Part shown: positions 10,204 through 18,359 of the stretch, piece after piece | How the letters are laid out: each line of letters opens with the position of its first letter | How positions within the stretch are numbered: position 1 is the stretch's first letter | NCBI GenBank assembly: GCA_036741875.1 | Contig: DAINRM010000005.1 | Location: 1-45,982 of the forward strand | Origin: HRBIN35 sp036741875 | Lineage (GTDB): Bacteria > Patescibacteriota > Minisyncoccia > UBA6257 > HR35 | DNA length: 45,982 nt | Reading direction: 5' to 3' | The notes under the pieces: generated by a model | Database searches by the model: none | What the model saw: only the letters and a program-made list of their open reading frames with translations | What the model was told of the DNA's origin: nothing | Position numbers and translations under genes: made by a program

Positions 10204-11233
10204 GGAAGAAAAAATATTTTACTTGGCTTTATCTTATAATTTTAAACCCCCTAATAAAAAAGTTTTATCACTCTATAAAAAATATAAATCCTTTTCAAAA
10301 GTTTTTCAACTTCTAGAAAACGAATTTAAAGTTAAGCTTAATTGGGAAAAAGAATATTTAAAACTTAAAAGCTTAGGTGGTGATATCGTTTTAATAAATG
10401 AAAAAGATTTTCCAGAAGAGTTTAAGCTTAATCAAACTTTCGTTTTAGGTATTTTTGTCTTAGGAGAAAAGAATTTAAATAAGCTTAAAGAAAAAGTAGC
10501 TATTGTGGGAACAAGAAAACCAACAAAAGTTGGAGAAAAAACTGCTAAAAATTTTTCTTATGTTTTAGCAAAAAATGGAATTTATATTGTCAGCGGTTTA
10601 GCTTATGGTATAGATTTAGCTTCTCATTTAGGAAGTTTAGAAGCAAAAAAAGAAAATATAGCTGTTATAGGTTGTGGTTTTGAATATATTTTAAAAGATC
10701 CGAGAAGAAAATACGTAGAAAAAATTATTGAAGTTGGTGGAAGTATAATAAGCGAATATCCCTTAAAAACGCCTCCTTTAAATTATCATTTTCCTTTGAG
10801 AAACAGAATTATAGCTGCTTTAAGTAAAATAGTAATCATTATCGAGGCTCCAGAAAGGTCCGGCGCTTTAATTACTGCTAAATTTGCTTTAGAGTACGGT
10901 AAAGATGTTTATGCCCTACCTGGGAGCATTTATGAAAAAAATTATTTAGGAAATTTAAAACTTATTCAAGAAGGAGCTTTTCTTTTAATCTCACCCGAAG
11001 AAATCCTTAATGTTTTTGGTATAAGAAAAAATAAAAGATTAATAGAATTAAAAGAAGATGAGGAAAGAATTTATAAAATGATAAAAGAAAAACCAAGAAG
11101 CGTTGAGGAATTAACAAAAGAATCTGACTTAGATGTTTCTCAAGTTTTAAAAATTATTACTTCTTTAGAAATTAAAAATTTAATTTTTGCTAAAGAAGGT
11201 AAGTATTATTCCAATGAAGGTTATAATTGTTGA
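10202..11233 (+). CDS. dprA: DNA processing protein DprA (Smf)
   Basis: DprA binds incoming single-stranded DNA and loads RecA during natural transformation. The 343-residue protein has a divergent N-terminal segment (1-95), then the Rossmann-like core with I-V-G-T-R at 101-105, S-G-L-A-Y-G-I-D at 131-138, the F-P-L-R-N-R-I-I-A segment near 200, and S-G-A-L-I-T-A near 220. The C-terminal 60 residues look like the winged-helix domain. topA begins inside its 3' end (20-base overlap). With comEC, split into two genes at 23963-25937, and a PilB-type ATPase at 29246, it suggests a DNA-uptake system. The start codon overlaps that of the divergent DoxX-like gene. Confidence 0.93.
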   Translation: MEEKIFYLALSYNFKPPNKKVLSLYKKYKSFSKVFQLLENEFKVKLNWEKEYLKLKSLGGDIVLINEKDFPEEFKLNQTFVLGIFVLGEKNLNKLKEKVAIVGTRKPTKVGEKTAKNFSYVLAKNGIYIVSGLAYGIDLASHLGSLEAKKENIAVIGCGFEYILKDPRRKYVEKIIEVGGSIISEYPLKTPPLNYHFPLRNRIIAALSKIVIIIEAPERSGALITAKFALEYGKDVYALPGSIYEKNYLGNLKLIQEGAFLLISPEEILNVFGIRKNKRLIELKEDEERIYKMIKEKPRSVEELTKESDLDVSQVLKIITSLEIKNLIFAKEGKYYSNEGYNC

Positions 11234-12815
11234 ATCTCCAACAAAAGCTAAAACAATTAGAAAATTTTTAAAAGATTATTTTGTCTTAGCTACTTATGGA
11301 CATTTACTTGATTTACCTAAAAATTCTTTTGGTCTTTATTTAAAAAACAAAAAGTTAGAAGTTAAATATGTTCCTTTAGATGGTAAAAATAAAATTATCA
11401 AAAAAATTAAAGAAATTAGTAGTAGGGCTGAAATAATAATTTTAGCTACTGATCCTGACAGAGAAGGAGAAATGATCGCTAAAGAAGTTCAAATGATTTT
11501 ATCTCAAAAAGAGCATAAAAAAATAAAAAGGGTTTATATCCACGAAATTACTCCTTCAAGTATTTTTAAAGCTTTAAGAAATTTATCGTCAATTAACGAA
11601 AATTTAGTTAATGCTCAAAAAGGAAGAAGGTATTTAGATAGAATTTTTGGTTATACGGTTTCTCCCCTTTTATGGAAAATAGAAAAAAATATTTCTGCTG
11701 GAAGAGTGCAGTCGGCTGCTTTAAGAATTATTATTGAAAGAGAAAAAGAAATCAAAAATTTCCAAAAAGAAGAATATTTTCAAATCTATCTCCTTTTAGA
11801 AAACTTTCCTTTAAAAGCGGTTTTAAATGACAAAAATTTAAAACCATTAAACTTATCTAGAGAGGAAACAGCTAAAGTTAAAAAAGAAATTTTTCAAATT
11901 AAAGAACTAAAATTAGAAAAAATTATCGAAGAAGAAAAGAAAATTTATCCACCGCTTCCTTTAGATACTGAAAATTTACAAAGATTAGCTTTTCAATTTT
12001 TAAAATTTCCTCCCAAAAAGACAATGTTTATAGCTCAAAAACTTTTTGAAGCTGGTTTTATTACTTATCACCGGACAGACAGTCACTACATTGATAGAGG
12101 CTTTTCTTTAAAAATTAAAGATTTTATTATCCAAAACTACGGGAAGGATTATTTTTCCTTTCCAAGATATAAAAAAGAAAAAATTAGTTTTGAAGCTCAT
12201 GAAGCTATTAGACCCACATTTTTAGAAAAACCCAATTTGAAAAGTGATTTTTTAAAACTTTGGCAACTAATTTTGATGATCACTATAGCTAGCCATTTTA
12301 AACCTTTAGAATATTTAGAAACAAAATATTTATTTACTTCAGATAAATATCGTTTTTTAGCTGTAAGCAAAACTTTAATTTTTGATGGTTTTAGTAAAGT
12401 TTATCCAATTAAAGAAAAATTTTTACCAAAAATTGAAACAAAAGAAGGAAAAACTTTTTCTGTTCTAGATTTTGAAATTAAAAAAATTGAAACTAAACCA
12501 CCCTCAAGATTTACTGAAGCAAGTTTAATTAAAAAGATGAAAGAGTTGGGAATTGGCAGGCCTTCAACTTATGTTCCTATCTTAGAAATTCTGAAAAAAA
12601 GAAAATATATTATTAAAGAAAAAAATTTTTTAAAACCTACAGAGCTCGGTTATAAAGTTTATCAATTTTTGAAAGAAAACTATTCAGAATTTATTGATTT
12701 AAAATTTACAGCACTAATGGAAGAAAAACTTGATGAAATTGCTTTAAATAAATTAGATTATCAAAAGTTTGTAATTGATTTTTGGAAAAAAATAGATAAA
12801 AATATTACTTTTTAA
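11214..12815 (+). CDS. topA: DNA topoisomerase I (type IA), short form
   Basis: The enzyme relaxes negative supercoils by transient single-strand breakage. From the ATG at 11214 the protein has 533 residues and starts directly with the TOPRIM sequence M-K-V-I-I-V-E-S-P-T-K-A. An in-frame TTG 27 bases earlier would only add a non-conserved tail. The acidic D-P-D-R-E-G-E is at about 80-86, G-R-V-Q-S-A-A near 163, the catalytic tyrosine in I-T-Y-H-R-T-D-S near 285, and H-E-A-I-R-P-T near 330. It ends right after the core, so the C-terminal zinc-ribbon repeats of E. coli TopA are missing. It overlaps dprA by 20 bases and converges with hpf over 11 bases. Confidence 0.93.
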   Translation: MKVIIVESPTKAKTIRKFLKDYFVLATYGHLLDLPKNSFGLYLKNKKLEVKYVPLDGKNKIIKKIKEISSRAEIIILATDPDREGEMIAKEVQMILSQKEHKKIKRVYIHEITPSSIFKALRNLSSINENLVNAQKGRRYLDRIFGYTVSPLLWKIEKNISAGRVQSAALRIIIEREKEIKNFQKEEYFQIYLLLENFPLKAVLNDKNLKPLNLSREETAKVKKEIFQIKELKLEKIIEEEKKIYPPLPLDTENLQRLAFQFLKFPPKKTMFIAQKLFEAGFITYHRTDSHYIDRGFSLKIKDFIIQNYGKDYFSFPRYKKEKISFEAHEAIRPTFLEKPNLKSDFLKLWQLILMITIASHFKPLEYLETKYLFTSDKYRFLAVSKTLIFDGFSKVYPIKEKFLPKIETKEGKTFSVLDFEIKKIETKPPSRFTEASLIKKMKELGIGRPSTYVPILEILKKRKYIIKEKNFLKPTELGYKVYQFLKENYSEFIDLKFTALMEEKLDEIALNKLDYQKFVIDFWKKIDKNITF

Positions 12816-13098
12816 TATTTTTCATAAGCTTTTTAAAAGCATCATTTACAGCTTGATAAAAGGTTTTTCCTAAACCTAAAGCAATATTGGCTGTTCTTTT
12901 AGGAGTATCAAAAATGATTTTAACTTTATAGAGACCCCTTTTTTCTTTAACTTCTTTATCTTTTTTGATTTCTATTTCTAAAACGCTCTCTCCTTCTTTC
13001 TTTTCTATAAAAGAAAGTTTTTGGCTTTTTCTTTTTATAAAATTAATTACGTCTTGAGGCAAATTTTTTAAGTTTTTTAAATAATAAACTATTTTCAT
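12805..13098 (-). CDS. hpf: Ribosome hibernation promoting factor, short form
   Basis: The 97-residue protein fits the S30EA/HPF family. It has a beta-alpha-beta-beta-beta-alpha pattern, a central Y-K-V-K-I-I-F-D strand, and the final helix with F-Y-Q-A-V-N-D-A-F-K-K-L, like the A-x-D-x-A-x-x-K-L end of HPF. It lacks the C-terminal dimerisation domain of the long form. Such proteins bind the 30S decoding region and inactivate ribosomes under stress. The ATG lies 4 bases after the 3' end of tRNA-Leu, so tRNA maturation would release an mRNA with almost no leader. The sequence is divergent, so confidence is moderate. Confidence 0.7.
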   Translation of the reverse strand: MKIVYYLKNLKNLPQDVINFIKRKSQKLSFIEKKEGESVLEIEIKKDKEVKEKRGLYKVKIIFDTPKRTANIALGLGKTFYQAVNDAFKKLMKNIKK

Positions 13099-13102
13099 TT
13101 TG

Positions 13103-13185
13103 TGCCCGGGGCGGGATTCGAACCCGCACGGCTCATCGCCACTGCCCCCTCAAGACAGCGCGTCTACCAATTCCGCCACCCGGGC
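13103..13185 (-). tRNA. tRNA-Leu (anticodon GAG)
   Basis: The reverse complement folds as a class II tRNA. The acceptor GCCCGGG pairs with CCCGGGC, the D-arm is GCGGAATTGGTAGACGC, and the anticodon stem CTGTC/GGCAG holds the loop TTGAGGG (anticodon GAG). A long variable arm and the GTTCGAATC T-loop follow. CCA is not encoded (the 3' side reads A-CAA). It sits between the methyltransferase gene and hpf. Confidence 0.93.
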
Positions 13186-13201
13186 AACTAATTTAATTTT
13201 A

Positions 13202-13732
13202 TCAAAAATTCTTCTCATAAATAAAAAACTTATCTAAATATACTTCTTTTACTTTTTTATTAGGAAATTTAAATTTATAGCTAATTATTTTAGTTTTGAA
13301 ACTAATTTTCTTGAAAATTTCTTCTTCTATTTCTTCTAAAAATTTTGGCAAAAGGTATAAATAAAGATAATCACATTCTTTAAGATCTATTTTTCTTAAA
13401 TCGTCTCTTATAAAATTTGCTTTACTTTTCTTAATTTTTTTAATAATTTTTGAAAATAAATAAAGAATTAAATTGTTTTCTACTCCGTAAGCTTTCAACC
13501 CTTTTTCTTCAGCCAAAAAAACAACTCTTCCATCACCTGAACCTAAATCAAAAAATATTTTATCTTTTTCAAAGGGATAAATTTCAAAAAATTTTTTAAT
13601 AATTTTTCTCTCTGAGGGAGCGAAAAAAACTTTGTTTTTCACATCATAAAAAATAAAAACAAACATGGCTAAAATATAAATAATGATAAAGATAAGGAAA
13701 ACTAAAAGAAAGAAAATTAAAAAATAAATCAT
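13202..13732 (-). CDS. Membrane-anchored SAM-dependent methyltransferase
   Basis: The 176-residue protein has a strong N-terminal membrane helix (about 2-30). A class I methyltransferase core follows, with motif I F-F-D-L-G-S-G-D-G-R-V-V at about 60-71 and an acidic residue after strand 2 (Y-G-V-E-N). The D-L-G-S-G-D-G-R motif with an N-terminal helix resembles the FAM173/ATPSCKMT-like lysine methyltransferases, but bacterial members are not characterised. The active site should face the cytoplasm. Its start is 9 bases from the divergent glycosyltransferase start. The enzyme class is clear; the substrate is unknown. Confidence 0.8.
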   Translation of the reverse strand: MIYFLIFFLLVFLIFIIIYILAMFVFIFYDVKNKVFFAPSERKIIKKFFEIYPFEKDKIFFDLGSGDGRVVFLAEEKGLKAYGVENNLILYLFSKIIKKIKKSKANFIRDDLRKIDLKECDYLYLYLLPKFLEEIEEEIFKKISFKTKIISYKFKFPNKKVKEVYLDKFFIYEKNF

Positions 13733-13741
13733 CGTTGAATA

Positions 13742-14878
13742 ATGAAAATTTTAATCATTTATGATAATTATAATAAAAGGGGTGGTGGTTCTCAACTAGC
13801 AGCTTTAAGATGGTTTGAAAATTTGAACAATTTAGGAGTTAATACTTATCTTCTTAAAAATAAATCAAAAGATGAAATTAATTTTTTAAAAGAAAAAATA
13901 ATCGAGGTTCCTTCAGTTGATTTGTCACTTTTTTTAAAGAATACAAGCTTCAGTTTGTTTTTTAATAAAGAAGCGATTGAAAAAATAAAAATCTCTGATA
14001 TTATTTTAATTAATGAACCTACATTACTTTCTTTTTTGATTTCCATTAGCAAAGATTTTCTTTTCAAAAAGAAAATTGTTTTTATTTTCCATACTAATTA
14101 TGATTATTTTTTAAAGAAATTAAAAACTAATGATCTGACTTCTTATATTATCAAAAATTTTTCACCCTTTTTGGTTTTTTTTAGAAATTCAATAATAAAA
14201 AATAGCGATTCTCTTATTTTTGTTTCTAAAAATTTTAAGAAAATTTATGAAAAAAAATTTAAAAAGAAATCTTATTATTTACCTATCCCGGTAAATAAAA
14301 AATTTTTTAAAAAATTCAGAATTAAACAAAAAGAGCCTAATAGTTTAGTTTATTTTGGAAGACTTACTAAAGAAAAAAGAATCGACATTTTAATAAGAAT
14401 GATGAGTTTTTTGAAAAAAAGATATAAGCTTTTTATTATCGGTGATGGTTTTTTAAAAGAAAAATTAGAAGAATTAATTTATGACTTGGGACTTCAAGAA
14501 GATGTTGAATTTTTAGGATGGGTAGAAAATGATAATTTAAGAGAAATTTTAGAAAATTTTGATTTCTTTGTTTCCGCTTCTGATTTTGAAGTTTTTGCTT
14601 TCGTTTATTTGGAATCCCTTCTAAGTGGCCTACCAGCTTTTGTCTATGATTATCTATCTTCAAGAGAAGCTATTCCTAAAAATTGTGGTGTTTTTATAAA
14701 AAGCTTTAGGCCTGAAGTTTGGGCTAAAAATTTGCTAAAATATAAAAATCGTGAAAGTTTTATAAATTTACAAAAAAATATTCTAAAAAATTATAATAGG
14801 TTTTTAAAATTTCATGAGGAGGCTTCATCAAAAAAATTAATAAAAATATGTGAAAGAATTTTAACCTGGTCGTCTTAG
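13742..14878 (+). CDS. Glycosyltransferase, family GT4
   Basis: The 378-residue protein has a GT-B fold. The N-terminal half starts M-K-I-L-I-I-Y-D-N-Y with a Gly-rich G-G-G-S-Q loop. The C-terminal donor-binding half starts near 200 with L-V-Y-F-G-R-L-T-K-E-K-R and contains F-I-I-G-D-G, V-E-F-L-G-W-V and the E-x7-E-like segment S-A-S-D-F-E-V-F-A-F-V-Y-L-E-S-L. These are typical of GT4 retaining enzymes that use nucleotide sugars to build surface glycans. No other glycan genes are adjacent, so acceptor and sugar are unknown. It is probably cytoplasmic or peripheral to the membrane. The HD gene follows after 19 bases. Confidence 0.88.
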   Translation: MKILIIYDNYNKRGGGSQLAALRWFENLNNLGVNTYLLKNKSKDEINFLKEKIIEVPSVDLSLFLKNTSFSLFFNKEAIEKIKISDIILINEPTLLSFLISISKDFLFKKKIVFIFHTNYDYFLKKLKTNDLTSYIIKNFSPFLVFFRNSIIKNSDSLIFVSKNFKKIYEKKFKKKSYYLPIPVNKKFFKKFRIKQKEPNSLVYFGRLTKEKRIDILIRMMSFLKKRYKLFIIGDGFLKEKLEELIYDLGLQEDVEFLGWVENDNLREILENFDFFVSASDFEVFAFVYLESLLSGLPAFVYDYLSSREAIPKNCGVFIKSFRPEVWAKNLLKYKNRESFINLQKNILKNYNRFLKFHEEASSKKLIKICERILTWSS

Positions 14879-14897
14879 AAAAAAATATAAAAATAAA

Positions 14898-15455
14898 ATG
14901 AATTTAAGAGACAAAGCTTTGTCTTTAATAGATCAATATATTAAAAATCCGAATTTAAAAAAACATCTTTTAGCCACAGAAAATTTGATGAGACATCTGG
15001 CAAGAAAATTTGGTGAGAATGAAGAAATTTGGGCTTTAGCAGGACTTTTACATGATTTAGATTGGGAAATAACCAAAGAAACTCCAGAAAAACATCCATT
15101 AATTGCTATAGAAATTTTAGAAAAAGAAGGTTTTCCAAAAGAAGTGATTGAAGCTATTAAGAAACATAATCATCTTCAAGGTTTAATTCCAGAAACAAAT
15201 TTAGAAAAAGCTTTATATACTTGCGAAGAAATTACAGGACTTATTGTTGCTGTAGCTTTGGTTATGCCAAATAAAAAATTAAGTGAGGTCACTGTAGAAA
15301 GAATTATAAGCAAATTTAAAGAACCTTCTTTTGCTAAAGGAGTTAATCGAGAAATAATTTTAAAAGCAGAAGAGTTGTTAGGTTTAAAATTAGAAGAACT
15401 TACTGAAATAGCTTTAAGGGCTATGCAAGAAATTAGCAATGAACTAGGGCTTTAG
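14898..15455 (+). CDS. HD-domain (HDIG-type) hydrolase
   Basis: The 185-residue protein contains an HD metal-dependent phosphohydrolase fold. H-L-L-A-T-E-N-L near residue 20 gives the first His, L-L-H-D-L-D-W near 50 the HD pair, and H-P-L-I-A-I-E near 64 plus K-K-H-N-H near 87 the further His ligands. Members hydrolyse nucleotides or act on RNA; this short type is usually annotated only as an HDIG protein. It follows the glycosyltransferase on the same strand. Its stop codon is immediately next to the 3' end of the opposing tRNA-Trp. Confidence 0.85.
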   Translation: MNLRDKALSLIDQYIKNPNLKKHLLATENLMRHLARKFGENEEIWALAGLLHDLDWEITKETPEKHPLIAIEILEKEGFPKEVIEAIKKHNHLQGLIPETNLEKALYTCEEITGLIVAVALVMPNKKLSEVTVERIISKFKEPSFAKGVNREIILKAEELLGLKLEELTEIALRAMQEISNELGL

Positions 15456-15529
15456 CGGGGGAGGCAGGATTCGAACCTGCAACCTGCGGTTTTGGAGACC
15501 GCTGCTCTACCAGTTGGAGCTACTCCCCC
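15456..15529 (-). tRNA. tRNA-Trp (anticodon CCA)
   Basis: The acceptor GGGGGAG pairs with CTCCCCC. The anticodon stem GCGGT/ACCGC holds the loop CTCCAAA (anticodon CCA), and the T-arm is GCAGG-TTCGAAT-CCTGC. The terminal CCA is not encoded. It lies 1 base after the rpmG stop, so both are probably on one transcript. Only UGG is read, consistent with UGA as a stop. Confidence 0.95.
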
Positions 15530-15530
15530 A

Positions 15531-15692
15531 TTATTTTTTTGTCTCTTTATGGGATGTATGTTTTTTACAATTTTTACAATATTTTCTAAAATTTAGCTTA
15601 TATTCGGCTCCTTTCTTTTTCCAATAATAATAGTTAATTGAATTACATTCTGAACATTTAATCTTTACTAAACTTCTATTTTTGCTAGCCAT
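15531..15692 (-). CDS. rpmG: Ribosomal protein bL33
   Basis: I translated this short gene by hand; it encodes 53 residues starting M-A-S-K-N-R-S-L-V-K. It has the family layout: C-S-E-C near 13-16, Y-Y-Y-W-K-K-K near 21-27, K-L-N-F-R-K-Y near 32-38, and C-K-N-C near 39-42. It is therefore the zinc-binding (C+) form, a small protein near the E site of the 50S subunit. It is followed after one base by tRNA-Trp and preceded by the YvcK-like gene, which ends 8 bases upstream. Confidence 0.93.
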   Translation of the reverse strand: MASKNRSLVKIKCSECNSINYYYWKKKGAEYKLNFRKYCKNCKKHTSHKETKK

Positions 15693-15700
15693 TAATTTAA

Positions 15701-16684
15701 TTATAACATAAAATTTTGAAAGATAATTTCGAGTGCTTTTTTAAGTTTTTTCGGAGAATGTTTAAAATAAGTATCTTTAACCAAAGCTAAATCTTTTTCT
15801 ATTACTTCAACACTAAATTTTTCCAAATTTTCCTTATCAATTTTTACAATTTCTTTTTTTTCTTCTTTTATCTTTTTTAAAAATTCTTTTTTAGGTTTAG
15901 TTTTACTTGCTAAAACTATATCTATTTTTTTAAGTCCTGAAATTCTTAAAAATTCTTTTAAATGATCGCTAGCTTTGAAAAAATCTGTTTCTCCTGGTTG
16001 AGTTAAAAGATTTAAAATAAATATCTTTAAAGCTTTACTTTTATTTATTTCTTCTCCTACTTTATCTATTAAAAAATTAGGTAAAATACTGGTATACAGA
16101 CTTCCTGGTCCTATTAAAATAAAATCGGCTTCTCTTATTCTTTTAAGAGCTAAGGGTGTTGGTTTTGGTTTTTTAGGGTATAAAAAAAGGCTTTTTACTT
16201 TAACATTTTTTTGTAAAGCATATTCAGGAATTTTATCTTCTCCAATTATTTTCTTGCCGTTTTCAAAAATAGCTCCTAAATGAATATTTTCTGTGGTTAT
16301 AGGAATAACTTCTCCCTTTATTTTTAAAATTTTTGAAGCTATCTTAACTGCTTTTTCAAAATTGCCTTGGGTTTCCATTAAAGCTACTAAAAACAAATTT
16401 CCTAAGGGATGGTTTTTCAAACCTTTACCTTTAAATCTATATTGAAAAGCTTTTTTTACATAGTTTTCAATCTCTGAAAGTGCTAAAAGACAGTTTCTGA
16501 TATCTCCTATGGCTGGAATTTCATAAACTTTTCTTAAAATACCAGTGCTTCCTCCTGAATCAAATGTAGTTACTAAAGCAGATAAATTTTTAATTTTCTT
16601 ATGAACATCATCTTTTAATGCTGATAAAACCTGAGAAAGACCGGTGCCACCTCCAATACAAACAACGTTAATTTTTCTTTTCAT
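15701..16684 (-). CDS. YvcK/CofD-like protein (gluconeogenesis factor family)
   Basis: The 327-residue protein opens with V-V-C-I-G-G-G-T-G-L-S at 8-18, followed by T-T-F-D-S-G-G-S-T-G near 39-48, D-I-R-N-C-L-L-A-L near 61-69 and H-P-L-G-N-L near 92-97. These match the YvcK family, relatives of the CofD phospho-transferase. In Bacillus and mycobacteria YvcK binds UDP-sugars and links carbon metabolism to cell-wall synthesis and shape. The usual neighbours RapZ and WhiA are absent here. It is cytoplasmic. It is separated by 9 bases from the small membrane gene upstream. Confidence 0.88.
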   Translation of the reverse strand: MKRKINVVCIGGGTGLSQVLSALKDDVHKKIKNLSALVTTFDSGGSTGILRKVYEIPAIGDIRNCLLALSEIENYVKKAFQYRFKGKGLKNHPLGNLFLVALMETQGNFEKAVKIASKILKIKGEVIPITTENIHLGAIFENGKKIIGEDKIPEYALQKNVKVKSLFLYPKKPKPTPLALKRIREADFILIGPGSLYTSILPNFLIDKVGEEINKSKALKIFILNLLTQPGETDFFKASDHLKEFLRISGLKKIDIVLASKTKPKKEFLKKIKEEKKEIVKIDKENLEKFSVEVIEKDLALVKDTYFKHSPKKLKKALEIIFQNFML

Positions 16685-16693
16685 TTTAAAGAC

Positions 16694-16918
16694 TTATTTA
16701 AAAAAATTAAGTAAATATTCAGATATTTTTTCAAGTTTAAATTGAGCAATGTTTTTGTCTATAAAGGCTAAAAAGTTATTAAAACCAATTTTAAGAACTT
16801 GAACTATCTTAAAAGAATCTATTTTGTTTTTCAAATCAATAAGAAAATTTTTAGGTATTAAGGCTAAAACTAAAAAGAAAATTAAAATTTTAAAGAGAAA
16901 GGGTAATATTTTACTCAT
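16694..16918 (-). CDS. Small hypothetical membrane protein
   Basis: The 74-residue protein has one hydrophobic helix (about 5-24) followed by an amphipathic, Lys-rich and Phe-rich helical tail. I do not recognise it. It overlaps the end of gltX by 8 bases and precedes the YvcK-like gene by 9 bases, so it reads as a real member of this minus-strand operon and not a chance frame. It probably sits in the inner membrane with the tail in the cytoplasm or periplasm. Confidence 0.55.
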   Translation of the reverse strand: MSKILPFLFKILIFFLVLALIPKNFLIDLKNKIDSFKIVQVLKIGFNNFLAFIDKNIAQFKLEKISEYLLNFFK

Positions 16919-18356
16919 CTAATTTTTTTAAGGCTTTATTAATAAGAAAAATAGTTTTTTCTTTCCCTAAAATTTCAGCGATTTCAAAAGGAGGTGGCGA
17001 AGCTTCTTTACCTGTAAGTGCTGCTCTGAGTGGCCAAAAATATTTTCCCTTTTCGTTTCGTGAAAGTTTATCAAGTATTTCTTTTATTTTTTCACTTCTA
17101 AAATCTTCTTCTCCCATCTTTAAAAATTCATTTTTTATTTCTTCTAAATTTTTTTTGATTTCTTCAAAAGAAGTTTCTTTCCATAAAAGCAAACCTTTAT
17201 CGTAATCAAAATCTTTAAAGAAAAAATCTACGCTCATAATTATTTCTGAAATATTGTTAGCTCTTTCTTTTCCCATTTCTATTATTTTTAATATCTTTTC
17301 CTTAGAATAGATGTTTCCGTTAAGGGCATAAAAATTATCACCCTTAAACTCACCATAGGATGAAAAATCTATAATCTCTAAAAAATCCTTTGCTTGTTTT
17401 TGTCTAAGATAGTAGCGGTTAAAAAAAATTAATTTGTTTATATTAAATCTTGCTGGTGAAATGTTAATCTTTTCTAATTTAAATTCTTTAATCATTTCTT
17501 CTAAAGAAATTATCTCTCTGTCTCCTTCAGGATGCCAACCTAAAAGAGCCATAAAATTTATTAAAGCTTCTGGAAGGTATCCTTCTTCTCTATATTCTCT
17601 AATACTTTTAGCTCCATGTCTTTTAGAAAGTTTAGTACCATCCGGGCCTAAAATTAAAGGTAAATGAACAAAAATTGGTGGTTCCCATTCCATATATTTA
17701 AATATAAGAAGTTGTTTAGGGGTATTTGGTATATGATCTTCGCCTCTAATAACATGAGTAATTCCTTGATAGTGATCATCAACGGGAGCAGCTAAAAGAT
17801 ATAAGGGGGTTCTTTCATTTTTAGCAATAACAAAATCACCTAAAAGTCTAAAATCAAATTTTATTTCACCCCTAAGAAAATCTTTAAAAGTAATTATTTT
17901 TTCTGGTACTTTTAGTCTAATAACATAACTTTCTCCTCGAGAAATTTTTTTATTTACTTCTTCTTTAGTCAAATTTTTACATTTTCCAGAATATCTTGGC
18001 GGTTCCCCTCTTGTAAGTTGTTCTTGTCTTCTTATTTCCAATTCTTCTTTGGTACAAAAACAGTAATAAGCATAACCTTTATCAATTAGTGTTTTTATAA
18101 CCTTTTCATAGAGATCTAATCTTTGACTTTGCTTGACTATTTCTTCATCTGGATAAAGGCCCAACCAATTTAAACTTTCAATAATATCTTCTTCATATTC
18201 TGGCAAAGAACGAGATTTATCTGTATCTTCTATTCTTAAAATAAAAGTTCCTTTTTGAGATTTGGCAAAAAGAAAATTAAAAAGAGCTGTTCTGGCACCT
18301 CCTATGTGTAAATAACCCGTTGGTGAAGGAGCAAATCTTACTCTTGGTTTTATCAT
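16911..18356 (-). CDS. gltX: Glutamyl-tRNA synthetase
   Basis: This class I synthetase loads Glu on tRNA-Glu, and in most bacteria without GlnRS also on tRNA-Gln. The 481-residue protein starts R-F-A-P-S-P-T-G-Y-L-H-I-G-G, with the HIGH-type motif at 17-20, and has K-L-S-K-R at 242-246. R-I-E-D-T-D at 41-46 is a GluRS/GlnRS signature. The insert with C-F-C at about 99-101 and a later Cys at about 126 could bind zinc, but the full set of ligands is not obvious. The C-terminal helical anticodon domain is present. The histidine-kinase gene ends 3 bases upstream. Confidence 0.96.
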   Translation of the reverse strand: MIKPRVRFAPSPTGYLHIGGARTALFNFLFAKSQKGTFILRIEDTDKSRSLPEYEEDIIESLNWLGLYPDEEIVKQSQRLDLYEKVIKTLIDKGYAYYCFCTKEELEIRRQEQLTRGEPPRYSGKCKNLTKEEVNKKISRGESYVIRLKVPEKIITFKDFLRGEIKFDFRLLGDFVIAKNERTPLYLLAAPVDDHYQGITHVIRGEDHIPNTPKQLLIFKYMEWEPPIFVHLPLILGPDGTKLSKRHGAKSIREYREEGYLPEALINFMALLGWHPEGDREIISLEEMIKEFKLEKINISPARFNINKLIFFNRYYLRQKQAKDFLEIIDFSSYGEFKGDNFYALNGNIYSKEKILKIIEMGKERANNISEIIMSVDFFFKDFDYDKGLLLWKETSFEEIKKNLEEIKNEFLKMGEEDFRSEKIKEILDKLSRNEKGKYFWPLRAALTGKEASPPPFEIAEILGKEKTIFLINKALKKLDE

Positions 18357-18359
18357 TAA

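Noticed and set aside
11187..11213. Upstream TTG start for topA
   Set aside because: The conserved TOPRIM sequence begins exactly at the ATG at 11214.
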